Shown here: positions 29,320 through 38,633 of the stretch, in pieces
Position numbering within the stretch: the first letter of the stretch is position 1
How the letters are laid out: each line of letters begins with the position of its first letter
Assembly (NCBI RefSeq): GCF_009696045.1
Contig: NZ_VUMT01000001.1
Location: 305,933 to 369,932 of the forward strand
Source: Velocimicrobium porci
GTDB taxonomy: Bacteria > Bacillota > Clostridia > Lachnospirales > Lachnospiraceae
DNA: 64,000 nt
Direction: 5' to 3'
Notes under the pieces: generated by a model
Databases searched by the model: none
Seen by the model: only the letters and a program-made list of their open reading frames with translations
What the model was told of the DNA's origin: nothing
Translations under genes and position numbers: made by a program

Positions 29320-31725
29320 ATGCAAAATCAAAAGTTGCTTAAGAATATTCATAAGCTTAGTTTTAAGTTGTTTATTTCAACAATATTTCCTATTACTATT
29401 GTTTTAACAATTGCCGCTATTTTATGTATTAATACTGTTTTTTCTTCTACGAACAATTTGATAAAACAACAGCTAAAGGTCGAGAGCGATTCCAGTTGTA
29501 CCCAGATTCTCGCACTTTTAGACCAGTATTTATCACTGCTTTCAAGAGAAAGTAATAATAATTGTTTGCAGAATTATTTGAGGGCACTTACTTCTGATAA
29601 GACTCCAAAAACTACAGCTTATTATACGGATGTGGAAAAGATATTGAATAACATATCTCTTGCAAAACCAGACGTCATTTTATTTTCTTGGATTGCCGAT
29701 TTTGACAGCCAGTATGGTTTTAGTAATTCGGATGCGAATTGGTCGGTTGATTCAAAAAAATGGGATATCCAAAAACAACCGTGGTATAAAAACACAACAG
29801 CTAATGATTTACCTTATATAACCGATATATATAATGCTCCCATTCAGAACCTTCCGGTTGTTTCAATTATAGTTCCAATTTTAGATGAAAATACTGGAAC
29901 TTGTTTAGGTGTCCTAGGCGTTAATATTAAACTCAATTACATAAAAAAATTTATTTCAAAAAATCAACAGCTTAGTGAAATGCAAAATATTATCATTGAT
30001 GGAAATAATAAAATTCTTTCCCATCCGAATGATGAGTATTTGGATACAAATATTTCGGACTATTTATATTCCGATGTGAAAACAATTAATAATACAGAAA
30101 AAAATCAGGAGCTTTTTTCATATTCCATAGAGAATCAAAAATTTTTAGCTATAATTACAGACCTGCCCGGCTACTCATGGAAAGTAATAACAACTGTACC
30201 TAAAAATTACAGTCACTCGCAAATTGCACCTTTAGCCCATAATATTTTAATTATTTTAATTGGCTGCATATTGGTTCTATTCCTTGTAATGATGACCATT
30301 TCAAAAAGAATTGCTTCACCTTTAGAGAAAATTACTGCTGCAGCAAAGGAAATTGCAAAGGGAAACTATTCCTTTCGAATTTCTTCATCTGCCAAAGATG
30401 AAATTGGTGAATTAGCAAGAGCCGTTGATACTTCGATTCATGCACTACGTCATCGTGCATTATTTGATGATTTAACACAGATTTATAATGAATATGCACT
30501 TACTACGCAAATCCAGACATTGTTTAAGGAAAATCCTACTTCCTTCTTTGCAATTATCCGATTTGACATTGCAAGATTCAAACTAATCAATGATATGTTT
30601 GGCGAAACTAAAGGCGACGCTCTGCTCCAATATATTGCCAATATCCTAATTGATCAGGTTTCACCAGAGTCTGCATTTGGAAGACTAAATAATGATGTGT
30701 TTTGTATTTGTCGTAAGTATACAACAAAAGATGAGCTAGTTGACTTCATTGATAAGCTTTCTTTGCATATTGAGGCTTTTCCTATTAATTTTAATTTAAT
30801 TCCTTATTTCGGAATTTGTATTTCCGTACCATCAACTGTTCCATCCATCAGTATTCTGTTTGATTGGTCTAAGCTTGCCTTGAATACAATAAAGGGTAGT
30901 ACTTTAACAAATTATGCTTTTTATGATTCAACTATGCGTAATCAGTTGTTAACCGAAGGCAAAATTGAACGGGAAATGGTAAAAGCTCTTAAAACAAAAC
31001 AATTTCAAGTATATTTACAGCCTAAATGTAACATTAAGTCGTCTGAAGTTGTAGGGGCAGAAGCACTGGTTCGTTGGATTCATCCTATGGATGGATTTAT
31101 AAATCCTGCTTCTTTCATTCCTTTATTTGAAAAAAACGGTTTTATTGTCCGTCTGGATGAATATGTTTGGGAAGAAACCTGCCGTATTCTCAGAGAATGG
31201 TTAGATAAATCCTATCGGGCAATACCAATATCCATCAACATTTCAAGGGTACACATGTTTGACCCGGAATTTATAAAAAAACTTCTTCATCTAATAAAGA
31301 CTTATCAGATACCAACTCATTTACTTGAGCTTGAATTTACGGAAAGTGTATTTGTAGAAGATATAAGTCAGCTTTATTCTATTATGAATCAGCTAAGAGA
31401 AAATGGCTTTATTTTAGCAATGGATGATTTTGGTTCTGGTTATTCTTCTCTTAATATGTTAAAAGAAGGACCAGTTGATGTTATAAAAATAGACAGAGAA
31501 TTTTTAAATGATACCGTAACCACTGATAATGGTAAAATCGTAATTAGAAATACAATTTCAATGATAAACCAACTACATAAAGGTATTGTTGCTGAAGGTG
31601 TTGAAACAAAGGAACAGGCAAACTTTTTATTGAGTGTAGGCTGTAATATTGCTCAAGGCTTTTATTACTCCAAACCAATTTCTCAACTAGAATTTGAAAA
31701 ATTTGCGTTCCATATAAATACTTAA
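29320..31725 (+). CDS. dCache-HAMP-GGDEF(degenerate)-EAL protein, c-di-GMP phosphodiesterase
   Basis: Membrane signalling protein of 801 residues that probably hydrolyses c-di-GMP in response to an extracellular ligand. TM1 about 15-40, dCache sensor about 45-300, TM2 about 305-327, HAMP to about 375, GGDEF about 390-545, EAL about 555-800. The GGDEF site reads GRLNNDVF, so the GGD(E)EF signature is lost and no cyclase activity is expected. The EAL domain is intact: AEALVRWIHP, SINIS, ELEFTES, DDFGSGYSSL, VIKIDREF and AEGVET. Its promoter matches those of the two chemoreceptor genes. The next gene, 40 bases on, is likely co-transcribed. Confidence 0.93.
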   Translation: MQNQKLLKNIHKLSFKLFISTIFPITIVLTIAAILCINTVFSSTNNLIKQQLKVESDSSCTQILALLDQYLSLLSRESNNNCLQNYLRALTSDKTPKTTAYYTDVEKILNNISLAKPDVILFSWIADFDSQYGFSNSDANWSVDSKKWDIQKQPWYKNTTANDLPYITDIYNAPIQNLPVVSIIVPILDENTGTCLGVLGVNIKLNYIKKFISKNQQLSEMQNIIIDGNNKILSHPNDEYLDTNISDYLYSDVKTINNTEKNQELFSYSIENQKFLAIITDLPGYSWKVITTVPKNYSHSQIAPLAHNILIILIGCILVLFLVMMTISKRIASPLEKITAAAKEIAKGNYSFRISSSAKDEIGELARAVDTSIHALRHRALFDDLTQIYNEYALTTQIQTLFKENPTSFFAIIRFDIARFKLINDMFGETKGDALLQYIANILIDQVSPESAFGRLNNDVFCICRKYTTKDELVDFIDKLSLHIEAFPINFNLIPYFGICISVPSTVPSISILFDWSKLALNTIKGSTLTNYAFYDSTMRNQLLTEGKIEREMVKALKTKQFQVYLQPKCNIKSSEVVGAEALVRWIHPMDGFINPASFIPLFEKNGFIVRLDEYVWEETCRILREWLDKSYRAIPISINISRVHMFDPEFIKKLLHLIKTYQIPTHLLELEFTESVFVEDISQLYSIMNQLRENGFILAMDDFGSGYSSLNMLKEGPVDVIKIDREFLNDTVTTDNGKIVIRNTISMINQLHKGIVAEGVETKEQANFLLSVGCNIAQGFYYSKPISQLEFEKFAFHINT

Positions 31726-31764
31726 AGCATTTACAATAAATATAAGCAAATGGAGGTACTAAAT

Positions 31765-32322
31765 ATGAATGAATCCAGTTTTTCTTTATTAAGTCAAGAT
31801 GAGATAGATACTCTCGTAAGATTCCTTTCTGAAAAGCGAGTATCTAGCGATGTATTATCACAAGACAGTATTGACAAATTAATCCGTCTTATTAAACACA
31901 ACGATATAAATAGAGTTGCTTTAGATTCTATTGGTTTGCCAATAGAGCCGGCATTTGATATTTTAAAAGAATTGCATATCCGTGAGGATAGCTCTGAAGT
32001 ATGCGAATTATTATTCGAAGTAAATGAAAATACACAATATGTTACACTAATTGCAAAAAATACACAGACCGGTACACAGTACGAAATCGAACCTTCTACT
32101 TTAGATCGTTTGGAACTATTAGACGGAACCTCTGCTTGGGGATATTCGATTCCACCGATTTTATTTGATAAAATTGCAAGAATTTTTTCATTAAAATATT
32201 CCCGTAAAACTTACGATGCAATCTGTTCTTTATATGCAGTAAAAAACTTTGGCACAAAAGAACACAAACTACCATCAATTTACTATCCAACAAGTAATCA
32301 GATATTAGATAATTTATTATAA
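31765..32322 (+). CDS. Unknown protein with two FliM-like LSQDxID motifs
   Basis: No family recognised for the whole chain (185 residues). The N-terminus carries two tandem copies of a short motif: LSQDEIDTLVRFL (about 9-21) and LSQDSIDKLIRLI (about 32-44). LSQ(D/S)EIDALL is the CheY-binding N-terminal peptide of FliM and of FliY. The rest is mixed alpha/beta without membrane segment or signal. The ATG at 31765 has GGAGG eight bases upstream. The gene sits 40 bases after the EAL phosphodiesterase gene and runs up to a convergent unit. I infer a soluble motility or signalling partner that mimics the switch peptide. This is untested. Confidence 0.6.
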   Translation: MNESSFSLLSQDEIDTLVRFLSEKRVSSDVLSQDSIDKLIRLIKHNDINRVALDSIGLPIEPAFDILKELHIREDSSEVCELLFEVNENTQYVTLIAKNTQTGTQYEIEPSTLDRLELLDGTSAWGYSIPPILFDKIARIFSLKYSRKTYDAICSLYAVKNFGTKEHKLPSIYYPTSNQILDNLL

Positions 32323-32324
32323 TT

Positions 32325-32675
32325 TCACAATGTATTATCGAGGAAGCAATGGATAAAATCACACATCTGTTTTGCTTCCTCAATACATTCTTTTTGAATT
32401 GAAAAATATTCTTCATTTTGATGAACGAAATAAGACATTTGCTCAGAGGCTCCCATAACCTTATTCAAATATAATGCTATATTTCTAGCTGCCTGTTCTT
32501 TCTCTTCCATTGACTTTACAGCCAATAATTGTTCAATCTCTCTTTTTATTTCCTTTGCATCATTTCGAATAATATCTGAAAGATTCAGCATTTCATATGC
32601 AACCTCTTCTAATTTATCCTGAGATTCTCCAAGTGTTTCTATTGTTTCCTGAACTTTATGTCTCATCTCTTTCAT
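32325..32675 (-). CDS. Helical protein of unknown function at the end of the radA operon
   Basis: 116 residues, nearly all predicted helix and coiled coil (KVQETIETLGESQDKLEEVA, KEIKREIEQLLAVKSMEEKE). There is no signal or membrane segment; two cysteines lie near the C-terminus (KECIEEAKQMCDFIHCF has three). Heptad spacing is reminiscent of chemoreceptor or four-helix-bundle signalling segments, but no domain can be assigned. GGAAGGGG stands before the ATG. It begins 14 bases after radA, so it belongs to the clpC-radA operon, and it ends two bases from the convergent FliM-motif gene. Confidence 0.6.
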   Translation of the reverse strand: MKEMRHKVQETIETLGESQDKLEEVAYEMLNLSDIIRNDAKEIKREIEQLLAVKSMEEKEQAARNIALYLNKVMGASEQMSYFVHQNEEYFSIQKECIEEAKQMCDFIHCFLDNTL

Positions 32676-32689
32676 TCAATTACCCCTTC

Positions 32690-34078
32690 CTACATATAGT
32701 TTAAGATTTCCCGAATATTTCTTAAACCGATTAACTCCATTCCATTGACTTTGTCCTGTTCCATGGAATCCAAATTAACTTGTGGTAAGATACACCGTTT
32801 ATATCCCATTTTTGCCGATTCCATAACTCGTTGTTCAATCAAAGTAACCGCTCTTACTTCTCCTGCCAATCCCACTTCTCCAAAAATAATCGTATCACTA
32901 TCCAATGCAAGATTCCGATAACTTGACAAGATTGCAGCAATCAATGCCAAATCCAAAGCCGGTTCGTTAACCCTCATACCTCCGGCAATATTAACATAAG
33001 CATCACAATCAGCTAAAGAAACGCCAAGTCTTTTCTCAATTACAGCCATCAATAAATTAACTCTGTTATAGTCCATTCCTGCAGCAGTTCTTCTTGGCAT
33101 ATTAAAATTTGTTCTGCTAATCAATGCCTGTATCTCTACAAGAATCGGTCTTGTTCCTTCCATTAAACAAGTTACTACAGAACCCGACTCTCCTTCTGGT
33201 TTTCCTTTTAACATGTATTCAGATGGATTGACAACTTCAGCTAATCCATTGCCTCTCATCTCAAATACCCCGATTTCATTTGTTGAACCAAAACGATTTT
33301 TAACTGCCCTTAAAATTCGAAACGATGCTGTTCCGTCACCTTCAAAATATAAAACCGTATCAACCATATGCTCTAATACTCTTGGTCCTGCAACAACACC
33401 TTCCTTTGTCACATGCCCAACAATAAAAATAGAAATTGCCAAATCCTTTGCCAAGTGCATAAGGGTTCCTGTTGTTTCCCGAATCTGACTTACACTTCCA
33501 GGTGCAGAAGAAACTTCTTCTTTAAACATCGTCTGTATCGAATCAATAATCACAACTTCCGGCTTAATTCTTGTAATCGTATCTTCTATTACATCAAGAT
33601 TGGTTTCACTCAGAAGCAGCAATTCGCCATCAAATTTTCCAAGACGTTCCGCTCTCATTTTAATCTGCTTCAATGACTCCTCACCGGACACATATAATAC
33701 TTTGTGCTGACTATACGATAATTCTTTACACATCTGAAGCAACAGCGTTGATTTTCCAATTCCGGGGTCACCACCAACTAAAACAAGACCGCCAACTACA
33801 ATACCGCCTCCAAGTACACGATCAAGCTCTTTCATTCCAGTTAAAATCCTAGTATCTTCAACAATCGAAACGTTAGAGAGCAATTCCGGTTCTCTCTTTT
33901 CAAAACGACTGCTTTTTCCTATGCTTCCATAAGACCTGCTTTTATAGGCATTTGTTTTTGGGCTTACAGGTTCTTCTACGAAAGTGTCCCACTCTTTACA
34001 AGCGGGACACTGACCTAACCATTTACTTGATTCATAACCACATTCCTTACAGAAAAAAACGATCTTATTTTTTGCCAT
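32690..34078 (-). CDS. radA: DNA repair protein RadA (Sms)
   Basis: RecA-like hexameric helicase that extends D-loops during recombinational repair. 462 residues. The N-terminal zinc finger is FFCKECGYESSKWLGQCPAC (four cysteines, about 9-28), Walker A is GDPGIGKST near 100, the RadA-specific KNRFG motif is followed by STNEIGVFEM near 260, and a Lon-protease-like P domain occupies the C-terminus. AGGAT precedes the ATG and overlaps the stop of the upstream unknown gene. Position after clpC matches the classical stress operon order. Confidence 0.97.
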   Translation of the reverse strand: MAKNKIVFFCKECGYESSKWLGQCPACKEWDTFVEEPVSPKTNAYKSRSYGSIGKSSRFEKREPELLSNVSIVEDTRILTGMKELDRVLGGGIVVGGLVLVGGDPGIGKSTLLLQMCKELSYSQHKVLYVSGEESLKQIKMRAERLGKFDGELLLLSETNLDVIEDTITRIKPEVVIIDSIQTMFKEEVSSAPGSVSQIRETTGTLMHLAKDLAISIFIVGHVTKEGVVAGPRVLEHMVDTVLYFEGDGTASFRILRAVKNRFGSTNEIGVFEMRGNGLAEVVNPSEYMLKGKPEGESGSVVTCLMEGTRPILVEIQALISRTNFNMPRRTAAGMDYNRVNLLMAVIEKRLGVSLADCDAYVNIAGGMRVNEPALDLALIAAILSSYRNLALDSDTIIFGEVGLAGEVRAVTLIEQRVMESAKMGYKRCILPQVNLDSMEQDKVNGMELIGLRNIREILNYM

Positions 34079-34082
34079 ATTC

Positions 34083-34499
34083 TTATCCTAAATGAACAAT
34101 CTTCACAGATTTTTCTGTTCCTTCGTCCAAAGATAAACTGATAGAAAGTTTTCCTCCAAGGTTTGTCTTTACTGTGCCGATACTAATTCCATCGATATAT
34201 GCTTCGTATTCTGTTTCTGGTTCTAATTCTAAAGTAAATTGAGCATCTTCAAAGCTTTCTACCAAAAATTCTACTTCTTTTTCATCTACTTTAAAATTTT
34301 TAACAACTGTTCCAGGAACTGATTCGTATACAAACAAACCGTTTTTTTCTAATTTTGTAATTTCTTTAAATGTTTTTACTTTATAAAGATCTCCAAGGAA
34401 TTCAAAATCAGAAACTTTTGACTTAGTATCTAATGTATAGTCTCCAAAACTCAATGTGTTGTTTGTTTCTTTGCGTATAAGCCCTTCAATAACTGACAT
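34083..34499 (-). CDS. Conserved beta-rich protein between clpC and radA
   Basis: About 138 residues with no domain I can name. The second half is beta-rich (ELEPETEYEAYIDGISIGTV, then LGGKLSISLSLDEG). Relatives in Lachnospiraceae genomes are, from memory, sometimes labelled endosialidase, which the sequence does not support on its own. There is no signal peptide, membrane helix or cysteine. AGGAGG eight bases before the ATG at 34499 fixes the start; an in-frame TTG two codons earlier is too close. It is inserted between clpC (72 bases away) and radA (4 bases), so it is expressed with the stress operon. Confidence 0.65.
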   Translation of the reverse strand: MSVIEGLIRKETNNTLSFGDYTLDTKSKVSDFEFLGDLYKVKTFKEITKLEKNGLFVYESVPGTVVKNFKVDEKEVEFLVESFEDAQFTLELEPETEYEAYIDGISIGTVKTNLGGKLSISLSLDEGTEKSVKIVHLG

Positions 34500-34570
34500 G
34501 GTCAAATCCTCCTAAAGTTATTATCTAAGTGTCTTCATTATATAATATATCGACAAATTTTTCTACTATT

Positions 34571-37018
34571 TTATTTTTTTACCACAAATGCAATTTCTTT
34601 TCCTTTTAATCGTATTGATACCTCATCGCCTTCTTTCACGGTTCCATCCAAAATAGCTTCCGCAAGCTTATCCTCTATACTTGTCTGAATTGCACGTCGA
34701 AGTGGTCTTGCTCCGTATTTCGAATCAAATCCCGTGCTGACAATCTGTTCAATAACTCCTTTTGTTGGATTTATCGCAATATTCATCTGGGCTTTCGTAC
34801 GTTTTCCAATTCCTTTCAGCATAATTGAAACAATCTCTCTGATGTTGTCTTTTGTCAAAGAATGGAACACGATAATTTCATCAATACGGTTAATGAATTC
34901 TGGCTTAAACAGACGTTTTACCTCTTCCATAACACCATCTTTCATTTTCTTATAATCTGCTTTTTCATCTACATTCGATGAAAATCCTAATGTCTTTGGA
35001 GATACAATCCGCTCAGCCCCTGCGTTAGAAGTCATAATTATAATTGTATTTTTAAAGCTTACTTTTCTTCCCTGGGAATCTGTAATATGTCCATCATCCA
35101 AAACCTGTAATAAAATATTAAATACATCCGGATGTGCTTTTTCGATTTCATCAAACAAAATAACTGAATATGGGTTCTGTCTTACCTTTTCACTTAATTG
35201 TCCGCCATCTTCATGTCCAACATATCCCGGAGGAGAACCAATTAGTTTTGACACACTATGCTTCTCCATATACTCGGACATGTCAACACGAATCATTGCA
35301 TTCTCACTGCCAAACATTGCTTCTGCCAATGCTTTTGACAACTCCGTTTTTCCTACACCAGTCGGTCCTAAAAACAGGAAAGAACCAATTGGCCGGTTTG
35401 GGTCTTTTAAACCGACTCTTCCCCTGCGTATCGCCTTTGAGACCGCACTGACCGCTTCTTCCTGTCCGACAACACGTTCGTGTAGAATCTTTTCCAGCTT
35501 TCGAAGGCGTTCCGTTTCTTCCTCCGCAATTTTACTTACCGGAATTTTTGTCCAGCTTGAAATAATATCAGCAATTTCATTTTCTGTTACATAATAAATT
35601 TTTTCTTCTTTTTCTTTTTGCTCCTTTTTCTTGATTGCCTTAATCTTATCAAGATTGAGCATCTGCTGTTCCTTTATTTCTCCGGCACGCTCATAGGCTT
35701 CTTTTTTAATTGCTTCTTCTTTTTCCTGCTCCAGCTCCTTATTTTTTTCTTCAAGCTCTCTGATTTTTGGAGATGCGGCATAAGAGCTTAAACGAACTTT
35801 CGAAGCCGCTTCATCAATTAAATCGATTGCCTTATCCGGAAGATAACGATCATTAATATAACGAGAAGACATTTTTACCGCCGCTTCAATTGCATCATCT
35901 GTAATCGTTACTTTATGATGTTCTTCATAACTTTTTCTTAATCCCTTTAATATTAAAATCGCTTCTTCTTCCGATGGTTCTTCTACATTAACCGGTTGAA
36001 AACGTCTCTCTAACGCAGCATCCTTTTCAATATACTTTCGATATTCCTCTCTTGTTGTGGCACCGATTAACTGTATCTCACCTCTTGCTAAAGATGGTTT
36101 TAAAATATTAGAAGCATCAATTGCTCCTTCAGCACCGCCAGCACCAATAATCGTATGCAGTTCATCAATAAACAGCAATACATTTCCGTCATTCATTACT
36201 TCTTGTATTACCTTTTTAATTCTCTCTTCAAATTCTCCGCGATATTTTGAACCTGCTACCATACCAGAAAGATCTAATGTAAGAAGTCTTTTATCTTTCA
36301 TCGTGTCCGGAACATTTCCTTCCACAATTTTTTCTGCAAGACCTTCCGCAATTGCTGTTTTTCCAACACCCGGCTCTCCAACAAGACAAGGGTTATTTTT
36401 CGTTCTCCGGCTTAGTATCTGGATTACTCTCTGAATCTCGGTTTCCCTTCCTATTACAGGATCTAAATGTCCTTCTTTTGCGTAAGCAGTTAAATCTCTG
36501 CTATATTGGTCAAGAGTCGGCGTTGCAGATCTTCCTCTTCCTTTTCCTTTGTTTGCCATATATTCATTTTTGGCACTTCCAACATCTTGTCCTACTGCGG
36601 TCATAAGATCAACATATAATTTTTGAACATTAATTCCAAGTGTATTAAGAAGACGAACTGCAATACAATCTGACTCTTTAATCAGCGCAATTAAAATATG
36701 CTCTGTTCCAACTAAATCACTTTTTAATCTAGAAGCTTCCCTGTAACTTTGTGCTAGTATTTTTTGTGAACGAGGTGTAAAATTTTCTTTGTCAGCCATC
36801 TCTAATTCAGTGGCAGGCGCAATCAGCTGTTCAATTAAGTCAACCAGCCGTTCCTTATCTACACCATTCTCTTCAAGTACTTTGCTTGCAACCCCGGGTG
36901 TTGACAATAGACCAATTAATAAATGCTCTGTTCCTATATAATTATGTGCTAATTCGTAAGCTGTTTCTGTTGCACTGGCTACAGCTCTTTTCGCATTATC
37001 AGTAAACTTTTCAAACAA
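34571..37018 (-). CDS. clpC: Clp protease ATPase subunit ClpC
   Basis: Hsp100 unfoldase that feeds ClpP; with McsB it degrades arginine-phosphorylated proteins. 815 residues: N-domain with two Clp repeats (about 1-145), NBD1 with Walker A GEPGVGKTA near 210 and Walker B LLFIDELHT, a middle UVR/coiled-coil region about 410-470 (KEEAIKKEAYERAGEIKEQQ), and NBD2 with GPTGVGKTELSKAL near 545 and VILFDEIEKAHPDV. The initiation codon is TTG: AAGGAGG lies eight bases before it and no ATG fits. It follows mcsB by 19 bases. Confidence 0.97.
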   Translation of the reverse strand: MFEKFTDNAKRAVASATETAYELAHNYIGTEHLLIGLLSTPGVASKVLEENGVDKERLVDLIEQLIAPATELEMADKENFTPRSQKILAQSYREASRLKSDLVGTEHILIALIKESDCIAVRLLNTLGINVQKLYVDLMTAVGQDVGSAKNEYMANKGKGRGRSATPTLDQYSRDLTAYAKEGHLDPVIGRETEIQRVIQILSRRTKNNPCLVGEPGVGKTAIAEGLAEKIVEGNVPDTMKDKRLLTLDLSGMVAGSKYRGEFEERIKKVIQEVMNDGNVLLFIDELHTIIGAGGAEGAIDASNILKPSLARGEIQLIGATTREEYRKYIEKDAALERRFQPVNVEEPSEEEAILILKGLRKSYEEHHKVTITDDAIEAAVKMSSRYINDRYLPDKAIDLIDEAASKVRLSSYAASPKIRELEEKNKELEQEKEEAIKKEAYERAGEIKEQQMLNLDKIKAIKKKEQKEKEEKIYYVTENEIADIISSWTKIPVSKIAEEETERLRKLEKILHERVVGQEEAVSAVSKAIRRGRVGLKDPNRPIGSFLFLGPTGVGKTELSKALAEAMFGSENAMIRVDMSEYMEKHSVSKLIGSPPGYVGHEDGGQLSEKVRQNPYSVILFDEIEKAHPDVFNILLQVLDDGHITDSQGRKVSFKNTIIIMTSNAGAERIVSPKTLGFSSNVDEKADYKKMKDGVMEEVKRLFKPEFINRIDEIIVFHSLTKDNIREIVSIMLKGIGKRTKAQMNIAINPTKGVIEQIVSTGFDSKYGARPLRRAIQTSIEDKLAEAILDGTVKEGDEVSIRLKGKEIAFVVKK

Positions 37019-37037
37019 AACTTAGTCCTCCTTATTT

Positions 37038-38069
37038 TTATAAGATTGGTAACATTGTACGGATATATTCGGCACGAATTTTATCCCTCTGAATATTTCC
37101 CAGCATTTTTCCTTCTCTTTGCAAAAGATTATATGGCTGAATCTCCATCATAAGTCGGAAAATATTATCTTCTTTATTTTGACTCTTCAATATTCCTGTG
37201 TCAAATCCAAATTTAATTTGCGACAACAATGTCATCGCATCTTTTGTATTTATCTGTCTTGCATACTTTAATACACCATAAGAGCGGTAAATCTGATCTT
37301 CTATAATGTCATAATTGTTCATAAGTACATACTCTCTTCGTTTTCGCTCCTGTCTGATTACCTGCAATACAATATTATTTAAATTGTCTATAATCTCTTG
37401 TTCTTTATTACCAAGCGTCTTTTGATTTGAAATCTGGTAAATATTCACTGTCCCTTCTGACCCTTCGCCGTACATGCCTCTTAACGTTATTCCGTATTTG
37501 TTTAACTCTTCTGACAAAAGCTTTAACTTTCCTGCAGCAGAAAGAGCCGGCAAAAATACCATATAAGAGGCTCTAAGACCTGTTCCGACATTTGTCGGAC
37601 AAGTTGTCAGATAACCATATTTTTCATCAAATGCAAATTCCATTTTAGATGACGCAATATCATCAATCTCATTTGCCAATTGGAAAGCTTTTTCAATGTG
37701 CATTCCCCCGGCCATTCCCTGAATTCGTAAATGATCCTCCTCATTTACCATAATACTCAAAGACTCATTTTTTGAAACAATAAGACCTGTTTCTTGTTTT
37801 TTATTAACAATCTGTGGGCTCAGTACATGCCGTTCCATCATGGCAATCCTCTCTGCTTTCGAAAGCTTAGAAAGATTACAAAAATAGAACACTCCATCCG
37901 AATCGGTAAGACCTGAAAGTTGACCCATTACTTCATTTACCAGACTTGCAGCACCTTCTGCAGACATTCTTGTAGAAAACGGATATTCTCTTAAATTTCT
38001 AGCTAAACGTACACGGCTTGAAATAACTACATCACTAAAATTTCCTTTTTCCTCAAACCACTTTTCCAT
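37038..38069 (-). CDS. mcsB: Protein arginine kinase McsB
   Basis: ATP:guanido phosphotransferase-fold kinase that phosphorylates arginines in proteins and marks them for ClpC-ClpP. 343 residues with VISSRVRLARNLREYPF near 16-32 (phosphate-binding arginines), YLTTCPTNVGTGLRASYM near 155-172 containing the catalytic-site cysteine, and RGMYGEGSEG near 205. GGGAGG sits six bases before the ATG, within the last codons of mcsA. McsA upstream is its activator. Confidence 0.97.
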   Translation of the reverse strand: MEKWFEEKGNFSDVVISSRVRLARNLREYPFSTRMSAEGAASLVNEVMGQLSGLTDSDGVFYFCNLSKLSKAERIAMMERHVLSPQIVNKKQETGLIVSKNESLSIMVNEEDHLRIQGMAGGMHIEKAFQLANEIDDIASSKMEFAFDEKYGYLTTCPTNVGTGLRASYMVFLPALSAAGKLKLLSEELNKYGITLRGMYGEGSEGTVNIYQISNQKTLGNKEQEIIDNLNNIVLQVIRQERKRREYVLMNNYDIIEDQIYRSYGVLKYARQINTKDAMTLLSQIKFGFDTGILKSQNKEDNIFRLMMEIQPYNLLQREGKMLGNIQRDKIRAEYIRTMLPIL

Positions 38070-38070
38070 T

Positions 38071-38631
38071 TTATACCTCCCTCGCCGATTCCGCCTTCTT
38101 TTCTAACTCTTCCTGTTTTCTCAATTCTTTTATCTGATCGCGCAGCTTAGCAGCTTTTTCATATTCTTCTCTCTGCACCGCTGCCTGAAGCTCTATCGTA
38201 AGCTTATCGATTTCTGTCAGCTTTATTTCTTCCTCTTCTTGCTTTACATAACCTGCCGGTCTTTTTCCTGTGTGGACATCCGCTCCTTGTATTTGGCGAA
38301 TTCCCTTATCCATTACCTGCTTAAATACATGATAGCAATCTGCGCAGCCAAACTTGCCTTCGTTCATTAACTGCTCATAAGTCATTTTACAAGTCGGACA
38401 TTGTAATTTTAACAGTTCCTCTTCCTCTTTTGAAATGGAATCCGCATAGTAATTGCTAATAATACTAGAAAGCAAACCACCGATTGTCATTTCTCCTGCC
38501 TCAGACTGATTCTGAAAAGAAGTATATTCTCCTGCACATTCCTCACAAAGAAATTGCTCTTTTTTCTCACCATTACTGATTTCTGTGTAATATATCTTCG
38601 CCTCTCTCTTGTGACATCTACTACATAGCAT
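38071..38631 (-). CDS. mcsA: McsA, activator of the McsB arginine kinase
   Basis: Zinc protein of 186 residues that binds and activates McsB. Four CxxC pairs are visible: CSRC (3-6), CEEC near 29, CPTC near 79 and CADC near 95. A UVR motif follows near 140-175 (LTIELQAAVQREEYEKAAKL and RDQIKELRKQEE). AAGGAGG precedes the ATG. The stop is one base from mcsB and the start two bases from the GntR gene, so translation is tightly coupled. Confidence 0.95.
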   Translation of the reverse strand: MLCSRCHKREAKIYYTEISNGEKKEQFLCEECAGEYTSFQNQSEAGEMTIGGLLSSIISNYYADSISKEEEELLKLQCPTCKMTYEQLMNEGKFGCADCYHVFKQVMDKGIRQIQGADVHTGKRPAGYVKQEEEEIKLTEIDKLTIELQAAVQREEYEKAAKLRDQIKELRKQEELEKKAESAREV

Positions 38632-38633
38632 GA

